Of a DNA stretch of 64,000 nt, positions 7,314 to 16,737 are shown piece after piece. The stretch spans positions 124,001 through 188,000 of the forward strand of contig NZ_JBDJAC010000004.1 in NCBI RefSeq assembly GCF_039652615.1, in the 5' to 3' direction. A model generated the notes under the pieces. The model was not told the origin of the DNA. It searched no databases and saw nothing but the letters and a program-made list of their open reading frames with translations. Origin of the DNA: Fulvimarina sp039652615 (GTDB lineage Bacteria; Pseudomonadota; Alphaproteobacteria; Rhizobiales; Rhizobiaceae). Made by a program: the position numbers and the translations under genes. How positions within the stretch are numbered: position 1 is the first letter of the stretch; every line of letters begins with the position of its first letter.

Positions 7314-9638
7314 TCAGGCAGCGGTCTTGTGCATTTCGATCGTGTTTGGAAAGCGGATCGCGACGATTGTGCCTTCTCCGAGCGTTGAGGCGATGCGGAA
7401 GCGGCCGCTATGGATTTCGGTGAGCGAGCGGGCAATGGCAAGGCCCAGTCCGGTTCCCTTCTTCGTGCGGGTCCATTCGCTCTCGGTTTGCTCGAACGGT
7501 CTTCCGATCTTCGCCAGGTTCGATGACGATATTCCCTCGCCGCGATCGGTAATGCTGAGAAGCACCGAACCGCCGCGCTGCTTCACAGAAACCCGGACTT
7601 CGCCGCCGGTATCGCTGAACTTCACCGCATTCGACATCAGGTTCAGGAGGATCTGGCTGACCGCGCGTCGATCCGCATAGACGTCCAGCTTTTCAGGCTG
7701 CTCGACGACGAGGTCGATACCGCGCTTTTCGACCGATGCCTCGATCATTCGTGCGGTTTCCTGCACCGCCTCCGTCAGATCGAAGACCCGGCGCAGGATG
7801 GTCGTGCGGCCGGTCTCGATCCTCTGCATGTCGAGGATATCGTCGATGAGTTGCAGGAGGAATTCTCCGCTTTCATAGATGTCGTTCGCATAGGAACAGT
7901 ACTTTTCCGAACCGATCGGCCCGAGCATCTGCTGGCGCATGATATCGGAAAAACCGAGGATCGCATTCAGCGGTGTCCGCAATTCATGGCTCATATTGGC
8001 AAGGAAGGTGGTCTTTGCCCGGGACGCCGCTTCCGCCTTGTTCTTCTCGATCCTGAAGCTCTGGTTCAGCTCTTCCAGCTGAGCCGCCTTTCGCTCCGCA
8101 TCGCCTCTGGTCTCGCTCAGGGCATGGATGATGTCGGTCAGGCGCCGCTCGGATTCGTGCAGCCGGGTTTGGTGCATCTTGAGCTGGGTGATATCGGCAC
8201 CAATCGCGATAAAGCCGTCCTTGGTGCGGCGTTCGGAGAGAAGCAACCAGCGTCCGTCCGGCATCTTGATCTCGAATGCGCCGCCGTCCTGATTGGACGC
8301 GCTTCCATTGACCCTCGCACTCTCGATCGGCTTGCGCGACTTCTTCATCACTTGGGACAGATTGGTCCCCGGCCTCGTGTCTTCTTCGCCAAGACCGAAG
8401 ACGGATCGATATTTCGAATTGGCAAGGATGATGTCGTCGTTGTTGTCGCAGAGAACGAAGGTCTCCGGGATGTTCTCGATCGCGCTGTGAAGCTGGTGAT
8501 GGGCCTCTTTCGTCCGTTCCGCCAGGGCCTGCTGCTCGCTGACGTCGACCGCAATTCCTACCAGATGGCATTCGCCGCTCGGCGTATGGGTTGCTTCCGC
8601 TCGGGCGCGCAGCCATACGAAATGTCCATCATTATGACGGAGGCGAAACGTCTTGTCGAAGCTTGCGACATTGCCCGCGATGACCCGGCACAAGCCGCTT
8701 CGCACGCCGCTATCGGCAGGGTGAAGGCGCGCTTCAAGTTCGGCGAACCCGATCGATTTGGCGCTGGGTGGAAACCCCAGAAGTTCATAGAGCGAGCGCG
8801 ACAGCTGGATCTCTCCGCGCGAGACATTCCAGTCCCACAGGCCGGAATGCCCGAGGCTCAAGGCGGTATCGACCAGATCATGGGTCTCGAGATAGGCGTT
8901 TTGTGCTTCCGACGCTCGGCTGGCTTGCCGGAAATAGGCAAGGACAATTGCGAGAACCACGATGCTTGTCATGGAAAACAGCGTCACATTGATCGCAAGG
9001 GCGTTTCGCCAGGGCGATAGCGCCGGCCGCAGGATCTGACCGGCAGTCGCGAGGCCAAGGCCCTTCGCGAGTTCGATGCTCGAGGTTTCGATCGCTTCTT
9101 CGTTGAGGAAGCCTGGAACGGTGGTGGTGCCGCGTCCAAGCTGGATCGCAGTGCGCGACAGCGAGAGCCGTGTCACCAGATCCGATCCGATCAGATATTC
9201 GAAGCCGGGTGTCGCCGCGACGATTGAGCCGTCGGTCGAACTGATGACGATGAAGCGTCCGGCTTCAAGCAGGCCTTCGGGAAGCCGGCTCGTTAGAAGG
9301 GCGTCGAGGGTATTGACTTCACCCAGTTCTTCCGCAAGGAGCGCGCTTTCTGCTGCGAGGAAGCGTGTCGCAAGGTTGAGATCCTGCGTGAAGTCGTGCT
9401 CGATCTCTGCGCGATGCTCGATGAGCGATCCGAACCGCACGACGGCGACGAGCGCCAGAAAGATCACCAGCAGCGCAGGAATGGCGCGACGAAAGAAACG
9501 CTCCGTCGATGCTATCTGGCTGTTATTCCATTGGGAAAATGGGGCTGGGAAAGCACCGAATTCTGGCTGGTCGTGGAGGATTCCCTTGAATTTGGAATAA
9601 AGGTCCCCCGCCGACGCGAATAACGCGTCTGCCCGCAT
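7314..9638 (-). CDS. Membrane sensor histidine kinase with two PAS domains, PleC/PdhS-like
   Basis: A 774-residue membrane sensor kinase. From ATG 9638: a transmembrane helix (about 51-69), a periplasmic sensor region, a second helix (about 214-236), and two PAS domains (about 250-370 and 383-486). A coiled coil leads into the HisKA phosphoacceptor SHELRTPLNAILGF (His about 551), and the HATPase domain has an N box (NLMSNAVKFS) and G boxes (DRGEGI, KGTGLGLAI). The GPIGSEKY stretch after the H box is characteristic of alphaproteobacterial PleC/DivJ/PdhS kinases controlling DivK and the cell cycle. The position downstream of pepN fits that, as I recall it from other Rhizobiales. GTG at 9695 is an alternative start; 9638 has GAGGA upstream. 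No receiver domain. Confidence 0.88.
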   Translation of the reverse strand: MRADALFASAGDLYSKFKGILHDQPEFGAFPAPFSQWNNSQIASTERFFRRAIPALLVIFLALVAVVRFGSLIEHRAEIEHDFTQDLNLATRFLAAESALLAEELGEVNTLDALLTSRLPEGLLEAGRFIVISSTDGSIVAATPGFEYLIGSDLVTRLSLSRTAIQLGRGTTTVPGFLNEEAIETSSIELAKGLGLATAGQILRPALSPWRNALAINVTLFSMTSIVVLAIVLAYFRQASRASEAQNAYLETHDLVDTALSLGHSGLWDWNVSRGEIQLSRSLYELLGFPPSAKSIGFAELEARLHPADSGVRSGLCRVIAGNVASFDKTFRLRHNDGHFVWLRARAEATHTPSGECHLVGIAVDVSEQQALAERTKEAHHQLHSAIENIPETFVLCDNNDDIILANSKYRSVFGLGEEDTRPGTNLSQVMKKSRKPIESARVNGSASNQDGGAFEIKMPDGRWLLLSERRTKDGFIAIGADITQLKMHQTRLHESERRLTDIIHALSETRGDAERKAAQLEELNQSFRIEKNKAEAASRAKTTFLANMSHELRTPLNAILGFSDIMRQQMLGPIGSEKYCSYANDIYESGEFLLQLIDDILDMQRIETGRTTILRRVFDLTEAVQETARMIEASVEKRGIDLVVEQPEKLDVYADRRAVSQILLNLMSNAVKFSDTGGEVRVSVKQRGGSVLLSITDRGEGISSSNLAKIGRPFEQTESEWTRTKKGTGLGLAIARSLTEIHSGRFRIASTLGEGTIVAIRFPNTIEMHKTAA

Positions 9639-9772
9639 GTCTGGAATCCTCGTTGCCGCACCTCGCGATTCGGTTGCGCCACACAGCCGAATCACATTGA
9701 TATCAACAGACGCGAATCAACTTGTCCACACCTTTCCAAAGAGTAAATTTTTAATCACTTAACTTGACACGG

Positions 9773-12421
9773 TCAGCCCAAGGTTCTGTCCACAATGTCT
9801 TTGAGGTCCTTGGAGAGCTGTGGCATTTTTGCAAGCCGAAGGAGGGCCTCTTTCGCCTTTGACTGACGTTCGAACTCCAGAAGCCGGAAAGCCCTGAACG
9901 CGGTGGCCATGCGGGCGGAGATCTGGGGATTGATCGCGTCAAGCTCGACAAGGCGGTCGCTGAACCACGCATAGCCACGGCCATCGGCTCGGTGGAATGC
10001 GGTCGGGTTCATGCCGGCGAACGACCCGATCAACGATCGAGCCCGGTTGGGATTCTTCAAGGTGAAGCGCGGATGCTTGTAGAGCGCTTCAACCCTTTCG
10101 AGTGTAGCAACGTCGGGAGCCGCTCCCTGGAGCGCAAACCATTTGTCGAGAACAAGGGCCTCGCTCTCGTAGCGTTCGTAGAAGATATCAAGCGCACGCT
10201 GCGTCATTTCGTGGTCGGGATACCGGAAGACGAGTATCGCAAGCGCCGCTTGCCTGTCCGTCATGTTCGTGGCGCCGGTCATGCGCTCGAAGGCGCGATC
10301 CGGCGTGCCTTCGGCAACTGCGACGTAGCCGAGAGACCCGTTGGCGAGCGCGCGCTTTCCGGCGCTTTCGGCATCGGGCGAAAAGGGTGCGTCGGCGGGG
10401 GCTGCATTCATCAGCCGCTCAAAGACGGCCGCGCCCTTCGATGCGATCGTTTCGCGCGCGGCCGTCGCGACGGCAAAAACGCGATCCGGATCGACATTCT
10501 TTCCGATCAGGCGTGCGATCTCCGTCTCCGCCGGCAGATTGAGAACCTGAGCGCGGAAGGCTGGGTCGAGTGCGTCGTCGCCGGCCGTTTCGACGATTGC
10601 CGTGACGAGGTCCGCGCCGAGCGGGTTCTCCGCGACATTACCGGACGCGCTTCCTGCTTCGGCAAGGCGTTCGCCGATCAGGTCGTTCAGGATGCGCCAG
10701 CGGTTGAACGGGTTCGGGTCAAGGCGGGCAAGCGCCAGGCGATCGGTCTCGGACTGTTCGTGAACGAGATTGACTGGTGCCGAGAAATCGCGAAGCACCG
10801 AGAGATAGGGCTTGCCGCCGACATTCTCGAAGACGAAGCTTTCCTGGCTGTCGGACAACTGGATCACGTCATCGCGGACATCGCCGCCTTCAGTGGGTTC
10901 GACCGCCCGATCTTCGCCGTTCGGGCCGACGAGACCGAACTTGACGGGCATCAGCATCGGCCTCGTGCCGGTTTTGGCCGCGCCTTCCTCAAGCTCCTGG
11001 GTGAGGGTCAGCGTGTAGCGGTCGTCGTTCGCGTCGTAGTGTTCGCTGACCGTGAGTGTCGGTGTTCCCGCCTGATGATACCAAAGCGCGAAATTCGACA
11101 AATCCGCTCCGGTCGCATCCTCGAAGACCTTGACGAAGTCCTCGATCGTCGCGGCATCGCCATCGTGTCGCTCAAAATAAAGGTCCATGCCCTTTCTGAA
11201 ATCGTCAGGCCCCACGAGGGTCGCGATCATCCGCACCAGTTCGGCGCCCTTGTCGTAGACGGTCGCGGTGTAGAAGTTGTTGATCTCGCGATATTCGCTG
11301 GGCCGCACAGGATGCTGGAGCGGCCCCTGATCCTCCGGAAACTGCATGCTCTTCAGGCGGCGGACCGATCCGATCCGCTGAACAGTCCGCTCGCGCTCGT
11401 CGGCGGAAAATTCCTGATCCCTAAAGACCGTGAGGCCTTCCTTGAGGCAGAGCTGGAACCAGTCGCGGCAGGTGATGCGATTGCCGGTCCAGTTATGAAA
11501 ATATTCGTGGGCGATGACGGTCTCGACACCGGCATAGTCCTGATCCGTCGCGATATCCGGGTCCAGCAGGACATATTTGTGGTTGAAGACGTTGAGGCCC
11601 TTGTTCTCCATCGCGCCCATGTTGAAATCGGCGATGGCGACGATGTTGAAGACGTCGAGATCGTATTCCCGGCCAAAACGCCGCTCGTCCCAGGCCATCG
11701 AGCGCTTGAGGGCGTCCATCGCGTATTCCGCCTGATGGGACCGGCCCTTGTCGGTATAGATGCCGAGCGTGACGGCCTTGCCGCTCGCGGTGGTGAAGCT
11801 GTCGCCGACGTGCTCCAGATCGCCGGCCACCATCGCGAAGAGATAGGAGGGCTTGTTGAAAGGATCGTCCCAGACAGCGTAGTGCCGCCCGTCGTCAAGA
11901 TCGCCGGTCTTGCCCGGATTGCCGTTCGACAGGAGGATCGGCGCGGCCTCCTTCGGAGCCTCGATCCGCACGGTGTAGGGGATCAGAACATCCGGCCGGT
12001 CGTAGAAATAGGTGATGCGGCGGAAGCCTTCAGCCTCGCATTGGGTGCACCAGATGCCATTGGAGCGATAAAGGCCCATCAGCTTGGTGTTCTCTTCCGG
12101 CACGATCTTGGTGCCGACCTTCAGGACGAAGTCCTCTTCGGCCGGCAGGTTGCGGACGGTCAGCCGGTCGGGGCTCGCCTTATAATCGCTTTCGGCGACG
12201 GGCTCCCCGTTCAGCCTCAGATCGGTGAGCGTGAGTTCGTCGCCGTCCAGCACCAGCGGTGCATCCGCCGCCGTACCCTCGCGGCGCCGGATGCGGATCT
12301 CGCTGTCGATCTCCGCCGAGCCCTCGAACAGCCGGATCGTAAGAGAGACGCCCTTGAACACAAAGTCGGTCTCGGAATAGTCGGCGAGCCTGACGGTCTG
12401 ACCGGTCTCGGTGCGCAACAT
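9773..12421 (-). CDS. pepN: Aminopeptidase N (M1 metallopeptidase)
   Basis: An 882-residue cytoplasmic zinc aminopeptidase that removes N-terminal residues from peptides, close to the length of E. coli PepN. The exopeptidase motif GAMEN is at about 269-273. The zinc motif HEYFH at 305-309 is followed 19 residues later by the third ligand Glu 328. The C-terminal half matches the long helical PepN domain that covers the active site. ATG at 12421 follows AAGGAG at a normal distance. The frame is open 21 codons further, but that stretch lacks family character. The sensor kinase gene lies 134 bases downstream on the same strand and may be cotranscribed. Confidence 0.95.
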   Translation of the reverse strand: MLRTETGQTVRLADYSETDFVFKGVSLTIRLFEGSAEIDSEIRIRRREGTAADAPLVLDGDELTLTDLRLNGEPVAESDYKASPDRLTVRNLPAEEDFVLKVGTKIVPEENTKLMGLYRSNGIWCTQCEAEGFRRITYFYDRPDVLIPYTVRIEAPKEAAPILLSNGNPGKTGDLDDGRHYAVWDDPFNKPSYLFAMVAGDLEHVGDSFTTASGKAVTLGIYTDKGRSHQAEYAMDALKRSMAWDERRFGREYDLDVFNIVAIADFNMGAMENKGLNVFNHKYVLLDPDIATDQDYAGVETVIAHEYFHNWTGNRITCRDWFQLCLKEGLTVFRDQEFSADERERTVQRIGSVRRLKSMQFPEDQGPLQHPVRPSEYREINNFYTATVYDKGAELVRMIATLVGPDDFRKGMDLYFERHDGDAATIEDFVKVFEDATGADLSNFALWYHQAGTPTLTVSEHYDANDDRYTLTLTQELEEGAAKTGTRPMLMPVKFGLVGPNGEDRAVEPTEGGDVRDDVIQLSDSQESFVFENVGGKPYLSVLRDFSAPVNLVHEQSETDRLALARLDPNPFNRWRILNDLIGERLAEAGSASGNVAENPLGADLVTAIVETAGDDALDPAFRAQVLNLPAETEIARLIGKNVDPDRVFAVATAARETIASKGAAVFERLMNAAPADAPFSPDAESAGKRALANGSLGYVAVAEGTPDRAFERMTGATNMTDRQAALAILVFRYPDHEMTQRALDIFYERYESEALVLDKWFALQGAAPDVATLERVEALYKHPRFTLKNPNRARSLIGSFAGMNPTAFHRADGRGYAWFSDRLVELDAINPQISARMATAFRAFRLLEFERQSKAKEALLRLAKMPQLSKDLKDIVDRTLG

Positions 12422-12556
12422 GGGCAGCTCCTTTTCTTTCTTGCCCCGTAGGTAGACACGCCTTCGCGATTTGCAATTTCGCAAGCGCTTTCGTTATCGA
12501 GCAGCGGGGCGCGGGTATCGCGGCTCTTCCAGAATTCGCTTTGCAAGGCCGCATCC

Positions 12557-13495
12557 ATGCTCCAAGGCTCCGCCGAAACCGAGAGCCCGATCCTCGGCGT
12601 TTCGCTCAAGCTTGTCTCGATCCTTTCCTTCGTCGCGATGCAGACTGCGATCAAGGCGGCGGGTGAAGAGGTGCCGGCGGGTGAGGTCGTCTTCTTCCGC
12701 TGTTTCTTCGCGCTCCTGCCCGTCGCGGTCTATCTCGCCTGGCTCGGCGATCTGAGAACGGCGTTTTCCACGAACGATCTGAAGGGACACGCCATTCGCG
12801 GGATGATCGGCGTCTGCGCCATGGGCCTTGGCTTTTTCTCGATCACGCGGTTGCCCTATCCCGAATGGATCACGATCAACTACGCGACCCCGCTGATCAC
12901 GGTGATCTTCGCGGCGCTCTTCCTTGGCGAGCGGGTACGCGCCTACCGCTGGACGGCGGTGGTGATCGGGCTCCTCGGCGTTGCGGTGGTGACGGTGCCG
13001 AGCCTCACGGTCGGCAGCGAGGCGCTTTCGGGGCCGCATGTGACCGGTATCGTCGCCTGTCTCGTCGGATCGGTCTTCGCGGCGGTGGCGATGATACAGG
13101 TGCGAAAGCTTGCCCAGACCGAGAAGACTGCGACGATCGTTCTTTATTTCATGCTGGCCGCGACCGTCATCTCGGCCTTTACCGCGCCGTTCGGCTGGAT
13201 CATGCCGTCCGCGTCCCAGGCGATCTTTCTCGTGCTTGCCGGCATTCTGGGCGGCATCGGGCAGCTTCTGCTCACCGCTGCCTATCGCTTTGCCGACACC
13301 TCCACCGTCGCGCCGTTCGAATATTCCTCGCTGATCCTTGCGATCGCGATCGGCGCGCTGGTCTTCGGGGAGGCGGTCAACCCCTCAACCCTCATCGGCG
13401 GTGCGATCGTGATCGCGGCCGGCATCTTCATCATCTGGCGGGAGAGCCAGCTCGGGCTGAAGCGGCGCAAGGACCGCCAGACGCGGACCTATTGA
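12557..13495 (+). CDS. EamA/DMT family transporter
   Basis: A 312-residue inner-membrane protein with ten hydrophobic segments in two EamA repeats. The first repeat ends with the family stretch PLITVIFAALFLGERVRAYRW, in which the LGE motif is conserved. The second ends with ILAIAIGALVFGEAVNP. Likely an exporter of a small metabolite; no substrate clue is visible. Divergent from pepN with about 135 bases between them, and 13 bases from the convergent DUF1028 gene. Distinct from the other EamA gene at 4631-5521: the two proteins share only family-level resemblance. Confidence 0.9.
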   Translation: MLQGSAETESPILGVSLKLVSILSFVAMQTAIKAAGEEVPAGEVVFFRCFFALLPVAVYLAWLGDLRTAFSTNDLKGHAIRGMIGVCAMGLGFFSITRLPYPEWITINYATPLITVIFAALFLGERVRAYRWTAVVIGLLGVAVVTVPSLTVGSEALSGPHVTGIVACLVGSVFAAVAMIQVRKLAQTEKTATIVLYFMLAATVISAFTAPFGWIMPSASQAIFLVLAGILGGIGQLLLTAAYRFADTSTVAPFEYSSLILAIAIGALVFGEAVNPSTLIGGAIVIAAGIFIIWRESQLGLKRRKDRQTRTY

Positions 13496-13508
13496 GCCCC
13501 ATTCTGCC

Positions 13509-14372
13509 TCAGCCGTGCCTGGCGCGAATATCCGCAAGCACCTCGGTGTCGATACTCGCATCGTCGCGGATGCGGTTGTCGTAGTTCTCCTGACCCATGA
13601 AGCGGGCCATGGCGGCGATTTCAGCATCGCCCCAGAGCGTGTCCGATGGTTCGGTCAGAAGTCCGGTGCGCGTCAGAAGCTGGCGCAGATAGCCGGCGAT
13701 CTCGGCAGTGATCGGGACGACGTTGGTCTCGTTCGAAGGAAAATAGCTGAGGCGATGAAGCTGGTAGCACCGCGCGAGCTCCTCGATGGGGGCCGCGTGG
13801 TCGTAGACCTGGATATCGACCATCCGGCCCGAGCGGCCGCCATACCCGCCGCCGGCCTTGACGACGAGAACGCCCGCCGCCTGAACCCCGCGAAACTCCC
13901 CGCCTGCATCGCGCCCTGCGCCAAGCGCCGCGATGAGCCGGGTGGCAAGATCGCCGCTCGCCGTCTCGAAGGCGTTCACCATGGCGGCGAGCACGCCGGT
14001 GTTCGACAGTGAATTGCCGATGGCGATCGATTGCTCGCCCTTGAGGCCGCCGCTTTCGCCCTGCCATGTGCCGATCTCCGCGCCGGTGTGATGGGCGCTT
14101 GCGCCAGCCCGGTTCATGACCGCGATCTGTCGCTGGCCTTCGGACGCATCGCCGCGCGTGAGGATCGAGATCACGTCTTCCGGCGAGGCGCCGAGACGCA
14201 GAAGGTCGAGACCGTCGCGGCCGTGATCGGGGTTCGAGAAGGCCTGGGTGTGGACCATGCCGGCGGTGGCATCACCGTGCAGCACGATGGACGCAACGCC
14301 CGGAAACTTCGACTGGACCGCCCCGCCGATGGCGCCTGTCTCGGGATCGTATCCGATAATGGAATAGGTCAT
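13509..14372 (-). CDS. DUF1028 domain protein (Ntn-hydrolase-like fold)
   Basis: A 287-residue protein of the DUF1028 family. It shows the family opening MTYSIIGYDPETGAIGGAVQ and internal motifs such as VHTQAFSNPDHGRDGLDLL and GNSL. The family is thought to share the N-terminal nucleophile hydrolase fold, but no reaction has been firmly assigned; some members are annotated as secreted peptidase-like. No signal peptide is seen here, so it is probably cytoplasmic. ATG at 14372 starts the family domain exactly. The longer open frame to 14477 adds only unrelated basic residues. Divergent from the transglutaminase-like gene. Confidence 0.85.
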   Translation of the reverse strand: MTYSIIGYDPETGAIGGAVQSKFPGVASIVLHGDATAGMVHTQAFSNPDHGRDGLDLLRLGASPEDVISILTRGDASEGQRQIAVMNRAGASAHHTGAEIGTWQGESGGLKGEQSIAIGNSLSNTGVLAAMVNAFETASGDLATRLIAALGAGRDAGGEFRGVQAAGVLVVKAGGGYGGRSGRMVDIQVYDHAAPIEELARCYQLHRLSYFPSNETNVVPITAEIAGYLRQLLTRTGLLTEPSDTLWGDAEIAAMARFMGQENYDNRIRDDASIDTEVLADIRARHG

Positions 14373-14599
14373 GCTTCTCGTGTCCGGTCGTTTATAGTCG
14401 TTCGCATACCATCTGGCGCACCATGCGGCGACGAAAACGCGGCGGGCCGGGGTTCCCAAACGAAATATCGGTTGCATTCGCGCGGCGGAACCCGCATGGC
14501 TGAGTGATCGCGTCCTTTCTTACCCGCTGCAATCGTTCTCGCGCGGGATTCTCGTAACCTGACGCACCCGGCACCAATTACACCAACGAGTCCAAGCTC

Positions 14600-15430
14600 A
14601 TGCGCATTCAACTGGGTTGCCAGCTCACCTACGAGCTGGCGCAGCCAACGCCCATGATCGTCAATCTGAACGTTCATTTCTCCAAGGCCGGCCTTCTCGA
14701 AGCGCCGGACTTCCTGCGCGTGACGCCCTTCGTGCCGATTACCAGCTATCGCGACAGCTTCGGCAACTGGATCAACCGCTTGGTCGCGCCGGCGGGCACC
14801 TTCTCCCTCGGCACCGATACGATCATCCACGACGACGGCCAGCCCGATCCGGTGGGGTTCGGCGCCTATCAGCATCCGGTCGAGGAGCTGCCGTCAGAGG
14901 TGATGGTCTATCTTCTCGGCAGCCGCTACTGCGAAACGGACATCCTGTCCAACGAGGCCTGGCGCCTGTTCGGCCATATCGAGAACGGCTGGGACAAGGT
15001 GCAAGCGGTCTGTGATTTCGTGAACGGCCATCTGCACTTCGACTACATGCAGGCAAGCGCCACCCGCACGGCGGCGGAAGCCTATAACACCGGCGTCGGC
15101 GTGTGCCGCGACTATGCCCATCTGGCGGTCGCCTTCTGCCGGGCGCTCAACATTCCGACGCGCTACTGCACCGGCTATATCAGTGACATCAACCTGCCAA
15201 AGCCCTGGGCCGAGCAGGATTTCTGCGCCTGGATGGAGGTCTATCTCTCCGGCCGGTGGTGGACCTTCGACCCGCGCAACAACGCACCGCGCTGGGGCCG
15301 GGTGTTGATCGCGATCGGCCGCGATGCCTCCGACGTGCCGCTGACCCACACCTTCGGCGCGAACACGATGACGGGCTTCAAGGTGTGGTGCGACGAGGTG
15401 CCGGACGGCCAGTTCGTCGCTCGGCGCTGA
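14600..15430 (+). CDS. Transglutaminase-like cysteine protein with altered catalytic triad
   Basis: A 276-residue protein with an N-terminal bacterial transglutaminase-like beta domain and a transglutaminase core. The nucleophile Cys 169 lies in GVGVCRDYAHLA and the triad Asp 224 in WTFDPRNN. The position that usually holds the catalytic His (DFHAW in classic members) is Cys 209 here (DFCAW). Catalysis may therefore be lost or altered, or this subfamily uses another residue. Such proteins are usually peptidases or amide-modifying enzymes of the cytoplasm, often near circularly permuted ATP-grasp genes, which are absent here. Last core gene before the accessory region. Confidence 0.85.
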   Translation: MRIQLGCQLTYELAQPTPMIVNLNVHFSKAGLLEAPDFLRVTPFVPITSYRDSFGNWINRLVAPAGTFSLGTDTIIHDDGQPDPVGFGAYQHPVEELPSEVMVYLLGSRYCETDILSNEAWRLFGHIENGWDKVQAVCDFVNGHLHFDYMQASATRTAAEAYNTGVGVCRDYAHLAVAFCRALNIPTRYCTGYISDINLPKPWAEQDFCAWMEVYLSGRWWTFDPRNNAPRWGRVLIAIGRDASDVPLTHTFGANTMTGFKVWCDEVPDGQFVARR

Positions 15431-15534
15431 CCGCATCCTGATCGGCGGGCACGGTTTTTCGTTCCCGCGCCGCTTTTGAGCGGCCGGGGTGTGCGTGATG
15501 TCTCGGTCTCGCGCCGTCCAATGGGGGCGGCGAA

Positions 15535-15587
15535 GCGCCGGAGGCGAGCCCTCCGAAACTTTAGTCTATTCGGCTCACCTCCGGCGC
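15535..15587. repeat. Inverted repeat, 16-base arms
   Basis: GCGCCGGAGGCGAGCC (15535-15550) and GGCTCACCTCCGGCGC (15572-15587) pair with one mismatch across a 21-base AT-richer loop. There is no T run, so it is more likely an interspersed palindromic unit than a terminator. Confidence 0.6.
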
Positions 15588-16015
15588 TCCGCACGGGTTT
15601 TGTCGCTCTCGCTTCGCCGATCGCTCCAGCTTTGCCCGATGCCCGCCCCGCCGGCACGCCGGCCTCGTTCGAAGAGGCGGGGGATGCCGGTTCGAGGTAT
15701 GGCTTCGGGCGTGGCCCAAACCATCGGCGGCTGTTGGTGCTTCACGGGATGCCTTGACGGCTTCCCGTTTAAGCGGACCGATCCGCACCCGCGCCGTAAT
15801 ACGCGAGGGACCAACGGAGCCGCGAGGCGTCCGGGGTGCAGCTCCTCCGGAAGAAGCCGCACCGCAGACCCGCAAGCCACTCAGCCCGAAGCGATCCCGG
15901 CGATCACCCGTGCCCGATGGGTGCGTGGCGAGGGGGATTATGCGGTTGGGGGTTGGGGCGGGGATAAGAATTTTCGGGCTGTCGAGATGCCTGCGGCATG
16001 CGCTTTCCTTCCTCC

Positions 16016-16089
16016 TGAGGGAGAGAAAGCGATTTCTTCGGCTTAGCGCCGCAGGCGCTAAACGTTAGAAATCGCAAGAGAGGGGTTCG
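16016..16089. repeat. 74-base direct repeat, copy 1
   Basis: Identical over 74 bases to 16738-16811. The unit has nested dyads: CGATTTCT...AGAAATCG around TTAGCGCC-GCA-GGCGCTAA. After it come divergent but related bases, including a GAGAGGGGTTCG / CGAACCCC pair that could extend the hairpin. Confidence 0.85.
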
Positions 16090-16203
16090 GGGAGGTTCGG
16101 CTGGATTCCGTGGGCAGGTCAGATCGCGAACCCCCCTCTTGTCTTTTCTGAAGTTTAGCCCGCGCTTCGCACGGTCTAAGCCTTCGAAACGACTTTCTCC
16201 CCC

Positions 16204-16607
16204 TCAAGGGGGGAGAGGGGTGCCAGACGCTTTCTTCGCAATCCTCTCTCTCGCGATTGCGGCGATGCGCTCCGCTACCCGGTCGACATCCTCGATCACG
16301 TCGTCATTCTCGATGCGAAGGGTCCGATAGTCGGCGCGGGCGAAGGCGGTGTCGCGGTGGCTGTCATGGGCGGCGTTGGCGGTGAGGCCGGTGTGCTGCC
16401 AGCCGTCGAGTTCGACGATCAGCCGGGCTTCGTGGCAGACGAGATCGGCGATGAAGCCGAGCATCGGAACCTGCCGGCGGAATCTGAGGCCGGGCAGTCG
16501 ACCCGCCCGGATGCGATGCCACAGGATACGCTCCGCGTCCGTCGGCATCTCCGCATCTGACGCGCGTACCCTCGATGCTCCGGCTTGACGTCGCGATGGG
16601 ACGGCAT
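16204..16607 (-). pseudogene. DUF559 (Vsr-like endonuclease fold) gene, frameshifted
   Basis: The family reading is split between two frames. From ATG 16607 one frame gives the DUF559-type N terminus MPSHRDVKPEHRGYARQMRR. The rest (PTDAERILWHRIRAGRL, FRRQVPMLGFIADLVC, LIVELDGWQH) is in another frame that ends at 16204. The switch falls near 16545-16555 and fits loss of one base. DUF559 proteins have a PD-(D/E)xK nuclease-like fold related to very-short-patch-repair endonucleases; their role is unsettled. The gene sits between two copies of a 74-base palindromic repeat, and its stop lies inside a hairpin. A restart inside the second frame or a sequencing error would be the alternative to a true pseudogene. 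Confidence 0.75.
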
Positions 16608-16737
16608 GGCACCATCTTCCGAGTGTCGATCCTGCGATCGTAGATGATGGCGAGGGGCGCGTGAAGCAGGGTGTGAGTTGCGAGCGAAAAAACGCGCTTT
16701 GTGCCGAGGCTCCAGCGCCGCGCACCCTCTCTCCCCG

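Larger units (their letters stand above)
15431..16203. other. Repeat-rich region without a confident gene
   Basis: About 770 bases between the transglutaminase gene and the DUF559 pseudogene. Several short frames are open on both strands, but their arginine-rich composition and mutual overlap suggest chance frames in GC-rich DNA. The stretch holds an imperfect 16-base inverted repeat at 15535-15587 and the first copy of a 74-base repeat at 16016-16089. I see no tRNA, promoter or recognisable protein domain. Confidence 0.5.

Noticed and set aside
9992..12451. Very long open frame on the plus strand opposite pepN (819 codons)
   Set aside because: It is the antisense shadow of aminopeptidase N in GC-rich DNA and has a repetitive acidic-hydrophobic pattern without motifs.
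15575..15880. Open frames on both strands in the repeat-rich spacer
   Set aside because: Arginine-rich, overlapping in several frames, no ribosome-binding site and no family resemblance.
15700..15960. Possible SRP RNA or other structured RNA, because of CCGGAAGAAGC
   Set aside because: The full SRP core (GGAAGGAAGCAGCC) is absent and no consistent pairing could be drawn.
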